From contig CAWKAO010000002.1 of NCBI GenBank assembly GCA_963847665.1, positions 248,001 to 312,000 of the forward strand: DNA of 64,000 bases. The letters run 5' to 3'. The stretch is from CAWKAO01 sp963847665. GTDB lineage: Bacteria; Actinomycetota; Humimicrobiia; Humimicrobiales; Humimicrobiaceae. The notes under the pieces were generated by a model, which saw nothing but the letters and a program-made list of their open reading frames with translations, had not been told where the DNA came from and did not search any database. The translations under genes were made by a program, and so were the position numbers. How positions within the stretch are numbered: the stretch's first letter is position 1; the number at the start of each line of letters is the position of its first letter. Positions 46,590 through 54,503 of the stretch are shown here, piece by piece.

Positions 46590-47617
46590 TTGGAAAGAAA
46601 AGGAAGAAGAGATGCGGTAATAATACTGGTTATCATGATCATTATCGCTGCTGTGATCGGTAGCTGGTTGACAGGGTTATGGAGCTGTGAAGCCGGGAGG
46701 AAAGATCTGACCGAAGCAGAAAAGTTGACAATCGCAGACTATATAAATTCTATTTCAGTACTTGTCCAGCATTCTAATAAACTGTCTGTAAATTTTTTTT
46801 CCACGTTAAATAAAATGAAAGAGCTGTCTAAAGAAGAGATCGATTCTGAGCTAACACAAATAATAGAAGACAGCGATGTTATTCTTGAAAATGTAAACGA
46901 GATGAACCCGCCTGAGAGTTTTGAGGTAGCCCATGGTCATCTGTCTCTATCTTTTGATATAAGAAATAAAGCATACAAAGATTTTAAACCGGCGCTGTCA
47001 AACATACTCCAGGATCTTGACACAGAAAATTCGACATCACAACTTTCGTATTCCTTTCATAAATATGTATATGAGTGACGAAGTTTATAAGTATTTTCAG
47101 GATTCTTTAAAAAACTCTGGAGAAAAAATAGGGGTGGGAAACCTGACAATAATCGACTCTATGAGCCTTGAAGACAGGTCCCTGCTTGATATAAATACTG
47201 TAAAAGCTATGATCTCAGACCTCAGGTCCGTTACTGATCTTCAGGTGAGAAGAGGCGTTGCAGTGCTAAATCAGAGCATAAATTTCAGTCCACCCATAGT
47301 AAACGAACAGGATGATTATTTTATCATTAAAAGCGGTGCAAAGGTCAGCGTTTCCATAGATATTGAGAACCAGGGCAATGTAGTTGAAAACGATGTCCCC
47401 GTTAAAATGACATACTCTATTGAAGGAGTATCCGGTACTGTAGAAGCTAGAAGAACTTATAAATTCAATCAATCCTTCAGAGAAGAAAACAGTTACTTTT
47501 ACAGGCCTTGAAGCTTTCCCGGGAAAAAAATGTGAAATAAAAATAGAAGCCGGACCTGTAGAAAGTGAAGTACTCTTTACAAATAATGTAGCAACATATA
47601 AATTTAAAATGGAATAA
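46590..47617 (+). CDS. Membrane-anchored protein with C-terminal CARDB-like domain, two apparent frameshifts
   Basis: No known family was recognised for the N-terminal part. From the TTG at 46590 (AAAGG upstream) a transmembrane helix (VIILVIMIIIAAVIGSWLTG) is followed by a helical region. The frame then breaks near 47057, where dropping one base gives SYSFINMYMSDEVYKYF. It breaks again near 47457, where dropping one T gives INSINPSEKKTVTFTGLEA and runs to the stop at 47615-47617. The last ~110 residues (SGAKVSVSIDIENQGNVVEN onward) look like an Ig-like CARDB adhesion domain. The N-terminus lies 15 bases after tRNA-Leu; an M23 peptidase follows. Confidence 0.65.
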
Positions 47618-47655
47618 TCAGTCGTATTTTAAAATACCTTATCCATTTTTTAGCA

Positions 47656-48618
47656 ATGGCTTCAAAAAAGAGTAATTTTTTTACATTTCTTGTACTATCA
47701 AGTGTCAATTTGCGGATCAAGCAATATAGGATCTCCCATATCTTTTTCAGGTTTATTTTTGTCTTCTTAGCTCTCTTTGTAGTAGTGGCTCTGATCCTTG
47801 TTTTCAATCTTATTATTATCAGGCAGGAATTAGATGATAAGGTGGCAGAGATAGAAAGGATCGAGGAAAAAATCAATTATGAGATGATAACCCTTGTAAA
47901 TCTAGAAAGAAAGACCAGGGAAATAGAGGTGAAGACTTCAATGCTTGAAAACTACCTGAATCAGGTAGAGGATCTGGATAAGATAGTGAGGGACATTACT
48001 GGAGAAGGAGGGTTTGGTGAACAGGTTGCAGTATACGACTATGATATCTCTGCAATATCTGATCCCCAAAATAATCCGGGTGAAGTATTTTATTATACAG
48101 CTACTGATGATCAGGAACAGGAACTTGATGATATAAACAAGCTTCTTGATGATCTTTTATCAAAAGCACCGGGTATGTCTGAAAAGCTATCTGAAGATAA
48201 GCTTAACATGGAAAATTACATATATGAGTTGGACCACACCCCAAATATCTGGCCGACATGGGGAAGGATAACTACACTATTCTGTGATGGCAGGGCAAAG
48301 AACTGGAGGGCAGGATTGCATAAGGGAATAGATATAGCAAACAACACAGGAACGCCGATTATAGCTGCTGCAAGTGGAGTTGTTATTTTTTCAGGATGGC
48401 ACGCAGGTTATGGACGGAAGGTTATAATATTCCATGGTTTTGGCTATACAACCGTATATGCGCATTTAAACAGTATTTATGTAAGTGTTGGAGATGAAGT
48501 GCAAAAAGAACAGCAGATAGGTACACTGGGAAGTACGGGTCGGAGCACTGGTTCACATCTTCATTATGAGGTATATATGAATGATATTCCAATGAATCCT
48601 CTTGATATTCTGCCTTAG
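47656..48618 (+). CDS. M23-family metallopeptidase (cell-wall hydrolase)
   Basis: 320 residues. One transmembrane helix near residues 35-60 (FVFLALFVVVALILVFNL), a coiled coil at about 65-110 (ELDDKVAEIERIEEKINYE), then a LytM domain from about 200: WGRITTLF, HKGIDIANNTGTPI, VIIFHGFGYTTVYAHL and STGSHLHYEVYMN with the zinc His and Asp. It probably cleaves peptidoglycan cross-links or regulates amidases. It follows the membrane protein at 46590. Confidence 0.92.
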   Translation: MASKKSNFFTFLVLSSVNLRIKQYRISHIFFRFIFVFLALFVVVALILVFNLIIIRQELDDKVAEIERIEEKINYEMITLVNLERKTREIEVKTSMLENYLNQVEDLDKIVRDITGEGGFGEQVAVYDYDISAISDPQNNPGEVFYYTATDDQEQELDDINKLLDDLLSKAPGMSEKLSEDKLNMENYIYELDHTPNIWPTWGRITTLFCDGRAKNWRAGLHKGIDIANNTGTPIIAAASGVVIFSGWHAGYGRKVIIFHGFGYTTVYAHLNSIYVSVGDEVQKEQQIGTLGSTGRSTGSHLHYEVYMNDIPMNPLDILP

Positions 48619-48720
48619 CTAAGATCGTGAAATCTCTTATTATTTATCTTGTAAGTAAATTTATTTAATATTTAATTAGATTTAATATAAAATATGAAAA
48701 CATCTTTTAATAAATATTAA

Positions 48721-49605
48721 ATGACGGGTAAAATTATGAAAATAATTACTAAACGAATCGGATATCTTGGACCTGAAGGCACATTTACAGAAGAAGCACT
48801 TCTTAAATTTCTCGAATCAAGAGCTAAAGACAATCGATTGGAAAGTGAAGAAATAGATAAAATCGCATTTCCCACCATTCCTGAAGTAATAAGGGGTGTT
48901 GACCGCGGCGAGATCCAGGAAGGACTTGTCCCGGCTGAAAACTCGATCGAAGGTTCTGTGAATATAACCCAGGATATACTGACTTTTGAAAGTGAGACAA
49001 AGATAATATCTGAGATAACTATTCCAATAAAGCATTTCCTGATAGGGAAAAAAAACACCAGAATAAAAAATATAAAAAAGATAGTTTCACATCCGCATGC
49101 GGCAGCACAATGCAGAATATACCTGGCTCAAAAATTTCCGGATGTGGAGATCATTGCTGCTAACAGTACAGCGGAAGCAGTAAAAAAATTAAAAGAATTG
49201 GATGACGATACTGCTGCAATCGGTACAAGGACAGCTGCAGATCTTTATGGGCTGGGCATCCTTATAAGTGACATAGAAGACAATAAAGATAATAAGACCA
49301 GGTTTGTGCTTGTAGGAAATCATATAGCTCAAAAAACAGGAAAAGATAAGACATCTATAGTCTGTTTCCTGAAAAAAGATAAACCAGGAAGCCTTTTTAA
49401 TATTCTAAAAGAATTTGCAGAAAGAAATATCAATCTCACAAGACTTGAATCCAGGCCCGCAAAAAAAGACCTTGGAGATTATGTTTTTATGATCGATATG
49501 GACGGGCATCTTCATGATAAGCTTATATACGAAGCACTAGAAAGCTTAAGAAACAACGTTTACCTGGTCAAAGTACTCGGATCATATCCAGCATGGAAAA
49601 ACTGA
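48721..49605 (+). CDS. pheA: Prephenate dehydratase
   Basis: 294 residues from 48721, or 289 from the ATG at 48736. The periplasmic-binding-like catalytic half holds GYLGPEGTFTEEAL, PAENSIEGSVNITQD and AAIGTRTAADLYGL with the TRT-type catalytic motif; the C-terminal ACT domain (KDKPGSLFNILKEFAERNIN, LTRLESRPAKKDLGDYVF) senses phenylalanine. It makes phenylpyruvate. No chorismate mutase domain is attached. It is 16 bases before serS. Confidence 0.93.
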   Translation: MTGKIMKIITKRIGYLGPEGTFTEEALLKFLESRAKDNRLESEEIDKIAFPTIPEVIRGVDRGEIQEGLVPAENSIEGSVNITQDILTFESETKIISEITIPIKHFLIGKKNTRIKNIKKIVSHPHAAAQCRIYLAQKFPDVEIIAANSTAEAVKKLKELDDDTAAIGTRTAADLYGLGILISDIEDNKDNKTRFVLVGNHIAQKTGKDKTSIVCFLKKDKPGSLFNILKEFAERNINLTRLESRPAKKDLGDYVFMIDMDGHLHDKLIYEALESLRNNVYLVKVLGSYPAWKN

Positions 49606-49621
49606 AACAGGAGGACCTTTT

Positions 49622-50887
49622 GTGATAGACTTTGAACTTTTAAGAAAAAACCCAGAAATATTTGAAGATGAAATAAAAAAAAGGGGTATGAAGATAAATG
49701 TTAGAGATGACCTTAGTATTGATCTGGAAAGGCGTAATATTATTTTTAAAGTCGATGAACTGAGGTCCAAAAAAAACGATGCTTCAAAATCGATCCCTAA
49801 ATTATCAGGTCCAGAGAAGCAGGAAACCATCGATAAGATGAAAATCTTGAATGAGGAGCTAAAGGAACTTGAAAATAAACTAAGTGAGGTAGAAAAACTG
49901 TTTCTTGAGAGATTTTCTGCATACCCCAACATTTCCCACCAGACAACTCCGGTAGGGAAGGATGAAAATGATAATGTGGTGCTGTATTTTTCCGGGGAGA
50001 AGCCTGTTTTTGATTTTGAACCGAAAAATCATATAGAACTTGGAAAAAAACTGGACGTGATAGACGAAGATAGGGCCGCGAAAATTTCAGGCTCCAGATT
50101 TGTTTTTTTAAAAAATGAACTGGTCATGTTGCAATTCGCGCTTGTGCAATATGTTTTTAACATCTTGATTTCAAAAGGCTTTTCGCCGCTTATACCACCA
50201 GTGCTGGTTAAAGAAAATGCAATGTATGGAACAGGATTTTTCCCGATTGAAGCTTCCCAATACTACAAGACAGAACTGGATGATCTTTTTTTAATAGGCA
50301 CAGCCGAGGTACCTTTATGTGCTTATCATGCTGAAGAGATACTGGAAGCAGAAAAAATGCCTATGAAATATGCAGCTTACTCAACATGTTTCAGAAGAGA
50401 AGCTGGTAGCTACGGCAAAGATCTTGGCGGACTTTTCAGGGTTCACCAGTTTGATAAGATCGAAATGTTTATGTTTTCTCATCCTGAAAAAAGCTGGGAA
50501 GATTATGAATTTTTAAGAGCAACCCTTGAAGAGATATTCCAGGGACTTGGATTGCATTACAGATTGATGAATATGTGTACAGGTGATATCGGCACCCCAA
50601 ATTCGAAAAAGTATGATCTGGAAGCATGGATGCCTGGCCAGGGCAATTACAGGGAGATAGCTTCCTGCAGCAATGATACAGAATTTCAGGCAAGAAGATT
50701 AAATATAAAGTATAAAGATGGCAGTAATAAAGGATTTGTCCACACAATGAACAGTACTGCATGTGCTGTCGGCAGGACGATAATGGCAATAATGGAAAAT
50801 TTTCAGGATGGTGAAGCCAGTATAAGGATCCCAGAAAAATTAACTCCTTATATGGGCAATATTAAAATAATATCATGTAGTAAATAA
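49622..50887 (+). CDS. serS: Seryl-tRNA synthetase
   Basis: 421 residues, class II. N-terminal antiparallel coiled coil (about 25-100) for tRNA-Ser; motif 2 STCFRREAGSYGKDLGGLFR, then HQFDKIEMF, EIASCSNDTEFQARR and motif 3 STACAVGRTIMAIMENF. The start is GTG at 49622 with AGGAGG nine bases upstream. tRNA-Ser follows within 40 bases, a natural pairing. Confidence 0.96.
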   Translation: MIDFELLRKNPEIFEDEIKKRGMKINVRDDLSIDLERRNIIFKVDELRSKKNDASKSIPKLSGPEKQETIDKMKILNEELKELENKLSEVEKLFLERFSAYPNISHQTTPVGKDENDNVVLYFSGEKPVFDFEPKNHIELGKKLDVIDEDRAAKISGSRFVFLKNELVMLQFALVQYVFNILISKGFSPLIPPVLVKENAMYGTGFFPIEASQYYKTELDDLFLIGTAEVPLCAYHAEEILEAEKMPMKYAAYSTCFRREAGSYGKDLGGLFRVHQFDKIEMFMFSHPEKSWEDYEFLRATLEEIFQGLGLHYRLMNMCTGDIGTPNSKKYDLEAWMPGQGNYREIASCSNDTEFQARRLNIKYKDGSNKGFVHTMNSTACAVGRTIMAIMENFQDGEASIRIPEKLTPYMGNIKIISCSK

Positions 50888-50926
50888 TACTAACAATCAT
50901 TAAATTCTGTTATAATTTGCAATCTG

Positions 50927-51016
50927 GGAGAGGTGGCAGAGCGGTTGAATGCGGCGGTCTTGAAAACCGTTGAGGGTTTACTCCCTCCGGGGGTTCGAAT
51001 CCCTCCCTCTCCGCCA
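50927..51016 (+). tRNA. tRNA-Ser (anticodon TGA)
   Basis: Acceptor GGAGAGG pairs with CCTCTCC; discriminator G and an encoded CCA follow. The anticodon loop CTTGAAA gives TGA. The long variable arm (ttgagggtttactccctccgg) is typical of serine tRNA, and the T-loop is TTCGAAT. TATAAT at 50911-50916 is a possible -10 box. Confidence 0.95.
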
Positions 51017-51053
51017 AAAAGCTCAATTTGAAGTAATAATCCAAATGTCGTGT

Positions 51054-51129
51054 GCGCCTGTAGCTCAGTGGATAGAGCAGTGGTCTACGAAACCAAAGGT
51101 CGGAGGTTCGAATCCTCTCAGGCGCACCA
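51054..51129 (+). tRNA. tRNA-Arg (anticodon ACG)
   Basis: Acceptor GCGCCTG pairs with CAGGCGC; discriminator A and encoded CCA follow. The anticodon loop CTACGAA gives ACG. D-arm GCTC/GAGC and T-arm GGAGG-TTCGAAT-CCTCT are intact. It marks the border between the core gene block and the accessory region; its 3' sequence GGTTCGAATCCTCTC recurs at 60062-60076. Confidence 0.95.
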
Positions 51130-51180
51130 TTATACTTTTATTAATTATTATATTAATTTAATTATTAATATTTATTTCAT

Positions 51181-51212
51181 GGTTCGAATCAATTCTCCTC
51201 ACAAAAACTGGT
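51181..51212 (+). repeat. tRNA T-arm-like fragment downstream of tRNA-Arg (repeat R1)
   Basis: GGTTCGAATC followed by AATTCTCCTCAC, only 51 bases after tRNA-Arg. It echoes the T-loop of the neighbouring tRNAs but no acceptor or anticodon arm can be formed. It is the first of nine such T-arm-like elements on the + strand between here and 63532. The rest of 51130-51431 is AT-rich and holds no gene that I can see. Confidence 0.5.
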
Positions 51213-51431
51213 CCAAATTGAAAGTTTGTATTTGGGGAGAAGGTCAAGAAGGTTACGATAACATATTTGAACATTTTTAGGTGGTAAATAAGAAAAATGG
51301 GGAGAAATACCGCCTATTTTTTAACTTGATTGTAGGTATATAAGACGAAAAAGCTCTCTTTATCATATAAAGTTATATATTATTATATTATTTTATATAA
51401 ATTATTATAAATAAAAAATTAATTTAATTAC

Positions 51432-51461
51432 TTGACAATATTTTTATATATGTATTATAAT
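51432..51461 (+). promoter_or_regulatory. Promoter of the Flp pilin unit
   Basis: TTGACA (51432-51437) and TATAAT (51456-51461) with an 18-base spacer. Transcription from about 51468 would produce a ~205-nt leader that includes the conserved element at 51494-51579. Confidence 0.7.
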
Positions 51462-51493
51462 AACTTCACAAAATAATAATATTAATATAGATT

Positions 51494-51579
51494 AGTAGCT
51501 TTGAAGCTTTTCTCAAAACTGGACGCTTGAGAAATGTGGAGCAAATAGCGTAACCGACTAAATGTAGTCGGTTTTTTTT
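51494..51579 (+). ncRNA. Candidate riboswitch or attenuator leader upstream of the Flp pilin gene (copy 1)
   Basis: It begins AGTAGCTTTGAAGCTT, has a CTCAA-N10-TTGAG stem with GGACGC in its loop (51513-51532), the block AATAGCGTAACC, and ends in terminator hairpin CCGACT-AAATGT... AGTCGG (51554-51571) followed by eight T. Blocks AGTAGC, TTGA-GCTT, TGG-CGC, AATAGCG and the terminator recur in the same order upstream of the lipoprotein gene on the opposite strand (62147-62240). I could not match it to c-di-GMP, c-di-AMP, Mn, T-box or other classes I know. Downstream comes a 94-base gap and the pilin ATG. Confidence 0.6.
51554..51579 (+). terminator. Intrinsic terminator within the pilin leader
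   Basis: Stem CCGACT/AGTCGG with a six-base loop, then eight T. Because it sits between promoter and gene, it probably serves attenuation. Confidence 0.7.
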
Positions 51580-51673
51580 ATAGTAAAAAGTTATTTAGGA
51601 TTCTAGTCAATAATTTTAATTTAAATTTTATTATTGAGAAATTTTTTAGTATTTATAAGGGAGGTGAAAAAAG

Positions 51674-51866
51674 ATGAAGAAAGTTTTTTACAAAAGTAGC
51701 GTACTATCTTACCAAGAGAGAGAAAGGTGCAACAGCAGTAGAATATGCACTGATAGTAGCTCTCATAGCGCTTGCAATAGTAGTATCATTAACAGCACTA
51801 GGTGGTGGCTTGAACACAGCATTTACAAATGTTGCAACCCAGGTCGAAGGCGCATTCGGCAGCTAA
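51674..51866 (+). CDS. Flp/Fap-type pilin, frameshifted near its start
   Basis: An ATG at 51674 has GGGAGGTG upstream. Read directly, the frame fails, but dropping one A at about 51679-51682 gives MKKFFTKVAYYLTKREKG followed by ATAVEYALIVALIALAIVV and a short tail ending GAFGS, with TAA at 51864-51866. KG-ATAVEY, with Glu at +5 after the Gly, is the prepilin-peptidase site of Flp pilins. The product would be ~63 residues, the usual size. No tad assembly genes are visible in the window. The frameshift could be a sequencing error. Confidence 0.75.
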
Positions 51867-51899
51867 GAGACAGAATCCTATACGTAGGATGTAGTTATT

Positions 51900-51938
51900 G
51901 ATATCCAGTGATATAAAAGAGTTGTATCACTGGATATC
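51900..51938 (+). promoter_or_regulatory. Perfect hairpin between pilin and TadE genes
   Basis: GATATCCAGTGATA and TATCACTGGATATC form a 14-bp perfect stem with an 11-base loop; a smaller ATCCTA/TAGGAT hairpin is at 51875-51890. There is no T-run after either, so they are not standard terminators. A role in mRNA processing or in stabilising the pilin message is possible. Confidence 0.6.
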
Positions 51939-51957
51939 ATAGTCTAAGAGGACTGAT

Positions 51958-52425
51958 GTGACAATAAGGAATAAAAAGTGGTTAATACTTATAAAAAGAA
52001 ATGGTTTAGAAAACAATAAAAAATATATTGAAATGCTAAAAAATATGATCAAGAGACTTAAAATAAGAAATCAGAAAGGTGCTACAGCGGTAGAATTTGC
52101 CCTGATACTTCCTATTCTGGTCATGATGCTTTTCGGTATATTCCAATTTGGCATTGTATATAATAACTGGATAGCACTGACCCATGCAGCAAGAGAGGGA
52201 GCAAGGCTTGCTGCGGTTGGCGCATACAGTGAACAGGCTGTCATGGACAGTGCACCTTCAGTAACTATTGGAAACATTAATATTTCAGGACAGGATGGAA
52301 ATATCGGCGACCCCGTGACCGTAACCGTCCAGGGAACCGTGCTTGATGTCCAGATCCCTTTTGTTGGCGGATGGCCCATCCAGCTGGAGAGTACCGCAAC
52401 AATGAGGATAGAACAGACTGAATAA
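51958..52425 (+). CDS. TadE-like pseudopilin
   Basis: 155 residues from GTG 51958, or 130 from the ATG at 52033. After a basic leader, NQKG-ATAVEFALILPILVMML is the TadE prepilin motif (Glu at +5) and hydrophobic segment; HAAREGARLAAVGAY and the beta-rich tail follow the family pattern. TadE proteins are minor pilins of the tight-adherence apparatus. It shares the KGATAVE motif with the pilin just upstream and is probably on the same message. Secretion ATPase and other tad genes must lie elsewhere. Confidence 0.85.
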   Translation: MTIRNKKWLILIKRNGLENNKKYIEMLKNMIKRLKIRNQKGATAVEFALILPILVMMLFGIFQFGIVYNNWIALTHAAREGARLAAVGAYSEQAVMDSAPSVTIGNINISGQDGNIGDPVTVTVQGTVLDVQIPFVGGWPIQLESTATMRIEQTE

Positions 52426-52521
52426 AGCTGATTTAATATTATTTGGTTTTACTTTGTAAATCAAAGATTGGTTTCTTATCCAGTCAATTAAAAAGCCGGG
52501 GTATCAGTTATGAATAAGAAA

Positions 52522-52551
52522 GGTTCGAAATTTTGTACCTCGGGGCTACCA
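52522..52551 (+). repeat. 30-nt GTTCGAAA repeat (R2)
   Basis: Reads GGTTCGAAATTTTGTACC then TCGGGGCTACCA. It shares about 25 of 30 positions with the copy at 62360 and lies 97 bases after the TadE gene. The surrounding 52426-52830 gap contains only this repeat, R3 and the first copy of the longer element. Confidence 0.7.
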
Positions 52552-52671
52552 TTGTTGGTTTGTTATTATTTTATTTCCAATAAACTTAAATACGAGGCTA
52601 ATTCTATTCATCATCATTAAAGCCTTTATAATTAAGCAATTTGCAAAATTCCTCTAAATCTTTTAATAAAC

Positions 52672-52701
52672 AGTTCGAAATTGTATCGTTTAGGTGCGCC
52701 A
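52672..52701 (+). repeat. 30-nt GTTCGAAA repeat, diverged (R3)
   Basis: AGTTCGAAATTGTATCG then TTTAGGTGCGCCA. The head is conserved and the length and CCA end are kept; the centre has drifted. Last bases GTGCGCCA resemble a tRNA acceptor end. Confidence 0.5.
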
Positions 52702-52773
52702 AATCACCCAGAGTTCACACTAAAATTTATATTTAAATCAGTAAATAGACATTATGCTAAAGCTTTTGTCATA

Positions 52774-52820
52774 GTATGCATTGCAGTGGTTTTCTATAGG
52801 CGTCAGGATAGTCTTTTTAA
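52774..52820 (+). repeat. GCATTGCAGTGG element, copy 1 (C1)
   Basis: Contains ATGCATTGCAGTGGTTTTCT then ATAGGCGTCAGGATAGTC. The ATGCA-to-GGATA part is identical to the copy at 56093. It ends just before the 3' end of the minus-strand hydrolase at 52831. Confidence 0.75.
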
Positions 52821-52830
52821 GGAAGTTTAG

Positions 52831-54072
52831 TTAAATACGATTTGCAAATTCATAGAAGATCAAAGCCCAATCATCAACATTGCCATCAGTAATTCCATTT
52901 CTTACTATTATCAGATTCTTGGAGGGAGAAATATTAATAATTTGAGAATATTTGCCCGCAGCACCAAAATCATATCCTGCATCATCTCTTAGAAAACCCC
53001 ACCACATATATTTGTAATACTGTATTACAGAACCATTCTGTTTAATATTGTTATAAAAATCACTTTTTAACAATTGCTCCGGGGGTGGTGAAGTGGATTC
53101 TTTAACCCATTCGGCCGGGATGATCTGTTTGCCATCGAAACTGCCATTATTTAAAAAAAGCCTTCCGAATTTTGCAAAATCTATAGATCTTGCATTAATA
53201 CCTGACTCCATTTTTTCAAAACCACTCTGCTTGCTATCAAGGCTCCAAGAACCTTCAAACTCCATGCCTATCTGTTTCCAGATCTTTTCCTGCATATATT
53301 CTGCTACAGTAACGCCAGTAGCTCTTTCAAGGATTATTCCCAGCAGTAGAGGATGAAAATTATTATAAAGAAAATACCTATTTGGTTCTGTAATAATTTC
53401 AGTTTTTTCGATAGCAACTTTACGTAAATCAGGAGAAGTATAAGTTAAAGCATCATCGCCCATCCACGCTTTCCCTTCTTCATATTTAATTCCCGAAGCC
53501 ATCATTAAAAGATTTTTAATTGTAATTTTTTCAAATCTTTTATCCCGGGTAAGAAGCTCTGGTATATAATTAGTGATAGGTTCTTCAATACTCTTAATAT
53601 ATCCTTCATGTATTGCTATTCCTATTAGAGCTGATGTAAATGACTTGGCTGTTGAAAAGGAGGTATTGATTGAATCTCTTGTAAAACCGTTAAAGTATTT
53701 TTCATATAAAATATTGTCATCTTTTATTACTATAAATGCAGTAGTTTGATTATCTTCAAGAAATTTATCAAGATTATTAATTTTATATTTATTTCCATCA
53801 TAATAATATTCAATTTCATTAAATATGGAAGACACAAGCTCTTCATTATATTCAGAATTAAAATTAAAAACTGGGGGTTCATTTTTAACTGTCCTGTATG
53901 GAAACTTATTATAATCGTAAATGTCAGACTCGCCCCATGCTATATTCCTGTTCATATATGTCGGACCATAGATAATACTGGAAACCAAATAAACTATTCC
54001 AAAAATGAGCGTGGGTATTGCAAATATTAAAATGATTGCAGTTATTAGTTTTCTTTTTTTTGAAGATCTCAT
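52831..54072 (-). CDS. Membrane-anchored serine hydrolase, beta-lactamase (class C-like) family
   Basis: 413 residues. N-terminal transmembrane helix (LITAIILIFAIPTLIFGIVYL); the nucleophile motif is FSTAKSFTSALIG (S-T-A-K), the second motif is YNN in YFLYNNFHPLLLG, and a Gly-rich AAGKYSQII replaces the third. Related proteins include penicillin-binding esterases and 6-aminohexanoate-oligomer hydrolases. The substrate is unknown. It is the first of three distinct serine hydrolases in this region. Confidence 0.88.
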   Translation of the reverse strand: MRSSKKRKLITAIILIFAIPTLIFGIVYLVSSIIYGPTYMNRNIAWGESDIYDYNKFPYRTVKNEPPVFNFNSEYNEELVSSIFNEIEYYYDGNKYKINNLDKFLEDNQTTAFIVIKDDNILYEKYFNGFTRDSINTSFSTAKSFTSALIGIAIHEGYIKSIEEPITNYIPELLTRDKRFEKITIKNLLMMASGIKYEEGKAWMGDDALTYTSPDLRKVAIEKTEIITEPNRYFLYNNFHPLLLGIILERATGVTVAEYMQEKIWKQIGMEFEGSWSLDSKQSGFEKMESGINARSIDFAKFGRLFLNNGSFDGKQIIPAEWVKESTSPPPEQLLKSDFYNNIKQNGSVIQYYKYMWWGFLRDDAGYDFGAAGKYSQIINISPSKNLIIVRNGITDGNVDDWALIFYEFANRI

Positions 54073-54176
54073 TATAAAATAAAATATAATTTTGAAGATT
54101 ATTCTATATTAAATTTCATATATAATATAGGTGATATTTTTCTTTTATAAAAAGCTCAATATAAAGGAGTGAGTAA

Positions 54177-54440
54177 ATGGCAGAAGAAAAACCAAGTGGT
54201 CTTGCAATCGCATCATTGGTCACAGGGATATGTTCTTTGTTTCCATTATTAGGTACCGGGCCAGGCATAGCAGCACTTATATGTGGAATTATAGATTTTG
54301 TCAGAATTAAATCTGGAAAATCAAGTGTAAAGGGCAAAGCTTTTAATATTACAGGAATTATTCTTGGTTCAATAAGTATTGTTTTATTTATAATCTTACT
54401 ATCAATTGGGATAATGGAAATTTGGTATGATATTTTTTAG
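54177..54440 (+). CDS. DUF4190-type small membrane protein
   Basis: 87 residues with two hydrophobic hairpin segments (LAIASLVTGICSLFPLLG, AFNITGIILGSISIVLFIILL) and the GLAIASLVTGI opening of the DUF4190 family. The function is unknown. An AAAGGAG ribosome site precedes the ATG. It lies between two serine hydrolase genes. Confidence 0.75.
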   Translation: MAEEKPSGLAIASLVTGICSLFPLLGTGPGIAALICGIIDFVRIKSGKSSVKGKAFNITGIILGSISIVLFIILLSIGIMEIWYDIF

Positions 54441-54503
54441 AATTATCACATAAAGTCCAACTGAAATAGATTTTATTTCCTCTAATTATTCATGGAGGGT
54501 AAA

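Noticed and set aside
50970..51280. Short reading frames across tRNA-Ser and tRNA-Arg
   Set aside because: They translate tRNA genes and AT-rich spacer; no family resemblance.
51494..51579. c-di-GMP-I (GEMM) riboswitch in the pilin leader
   Set aside because: GGACGC and a late TAGCG are present, but the GGCAAACC start, the GAAA tetraloop and the GCAAAGCC block are absent in both copies.
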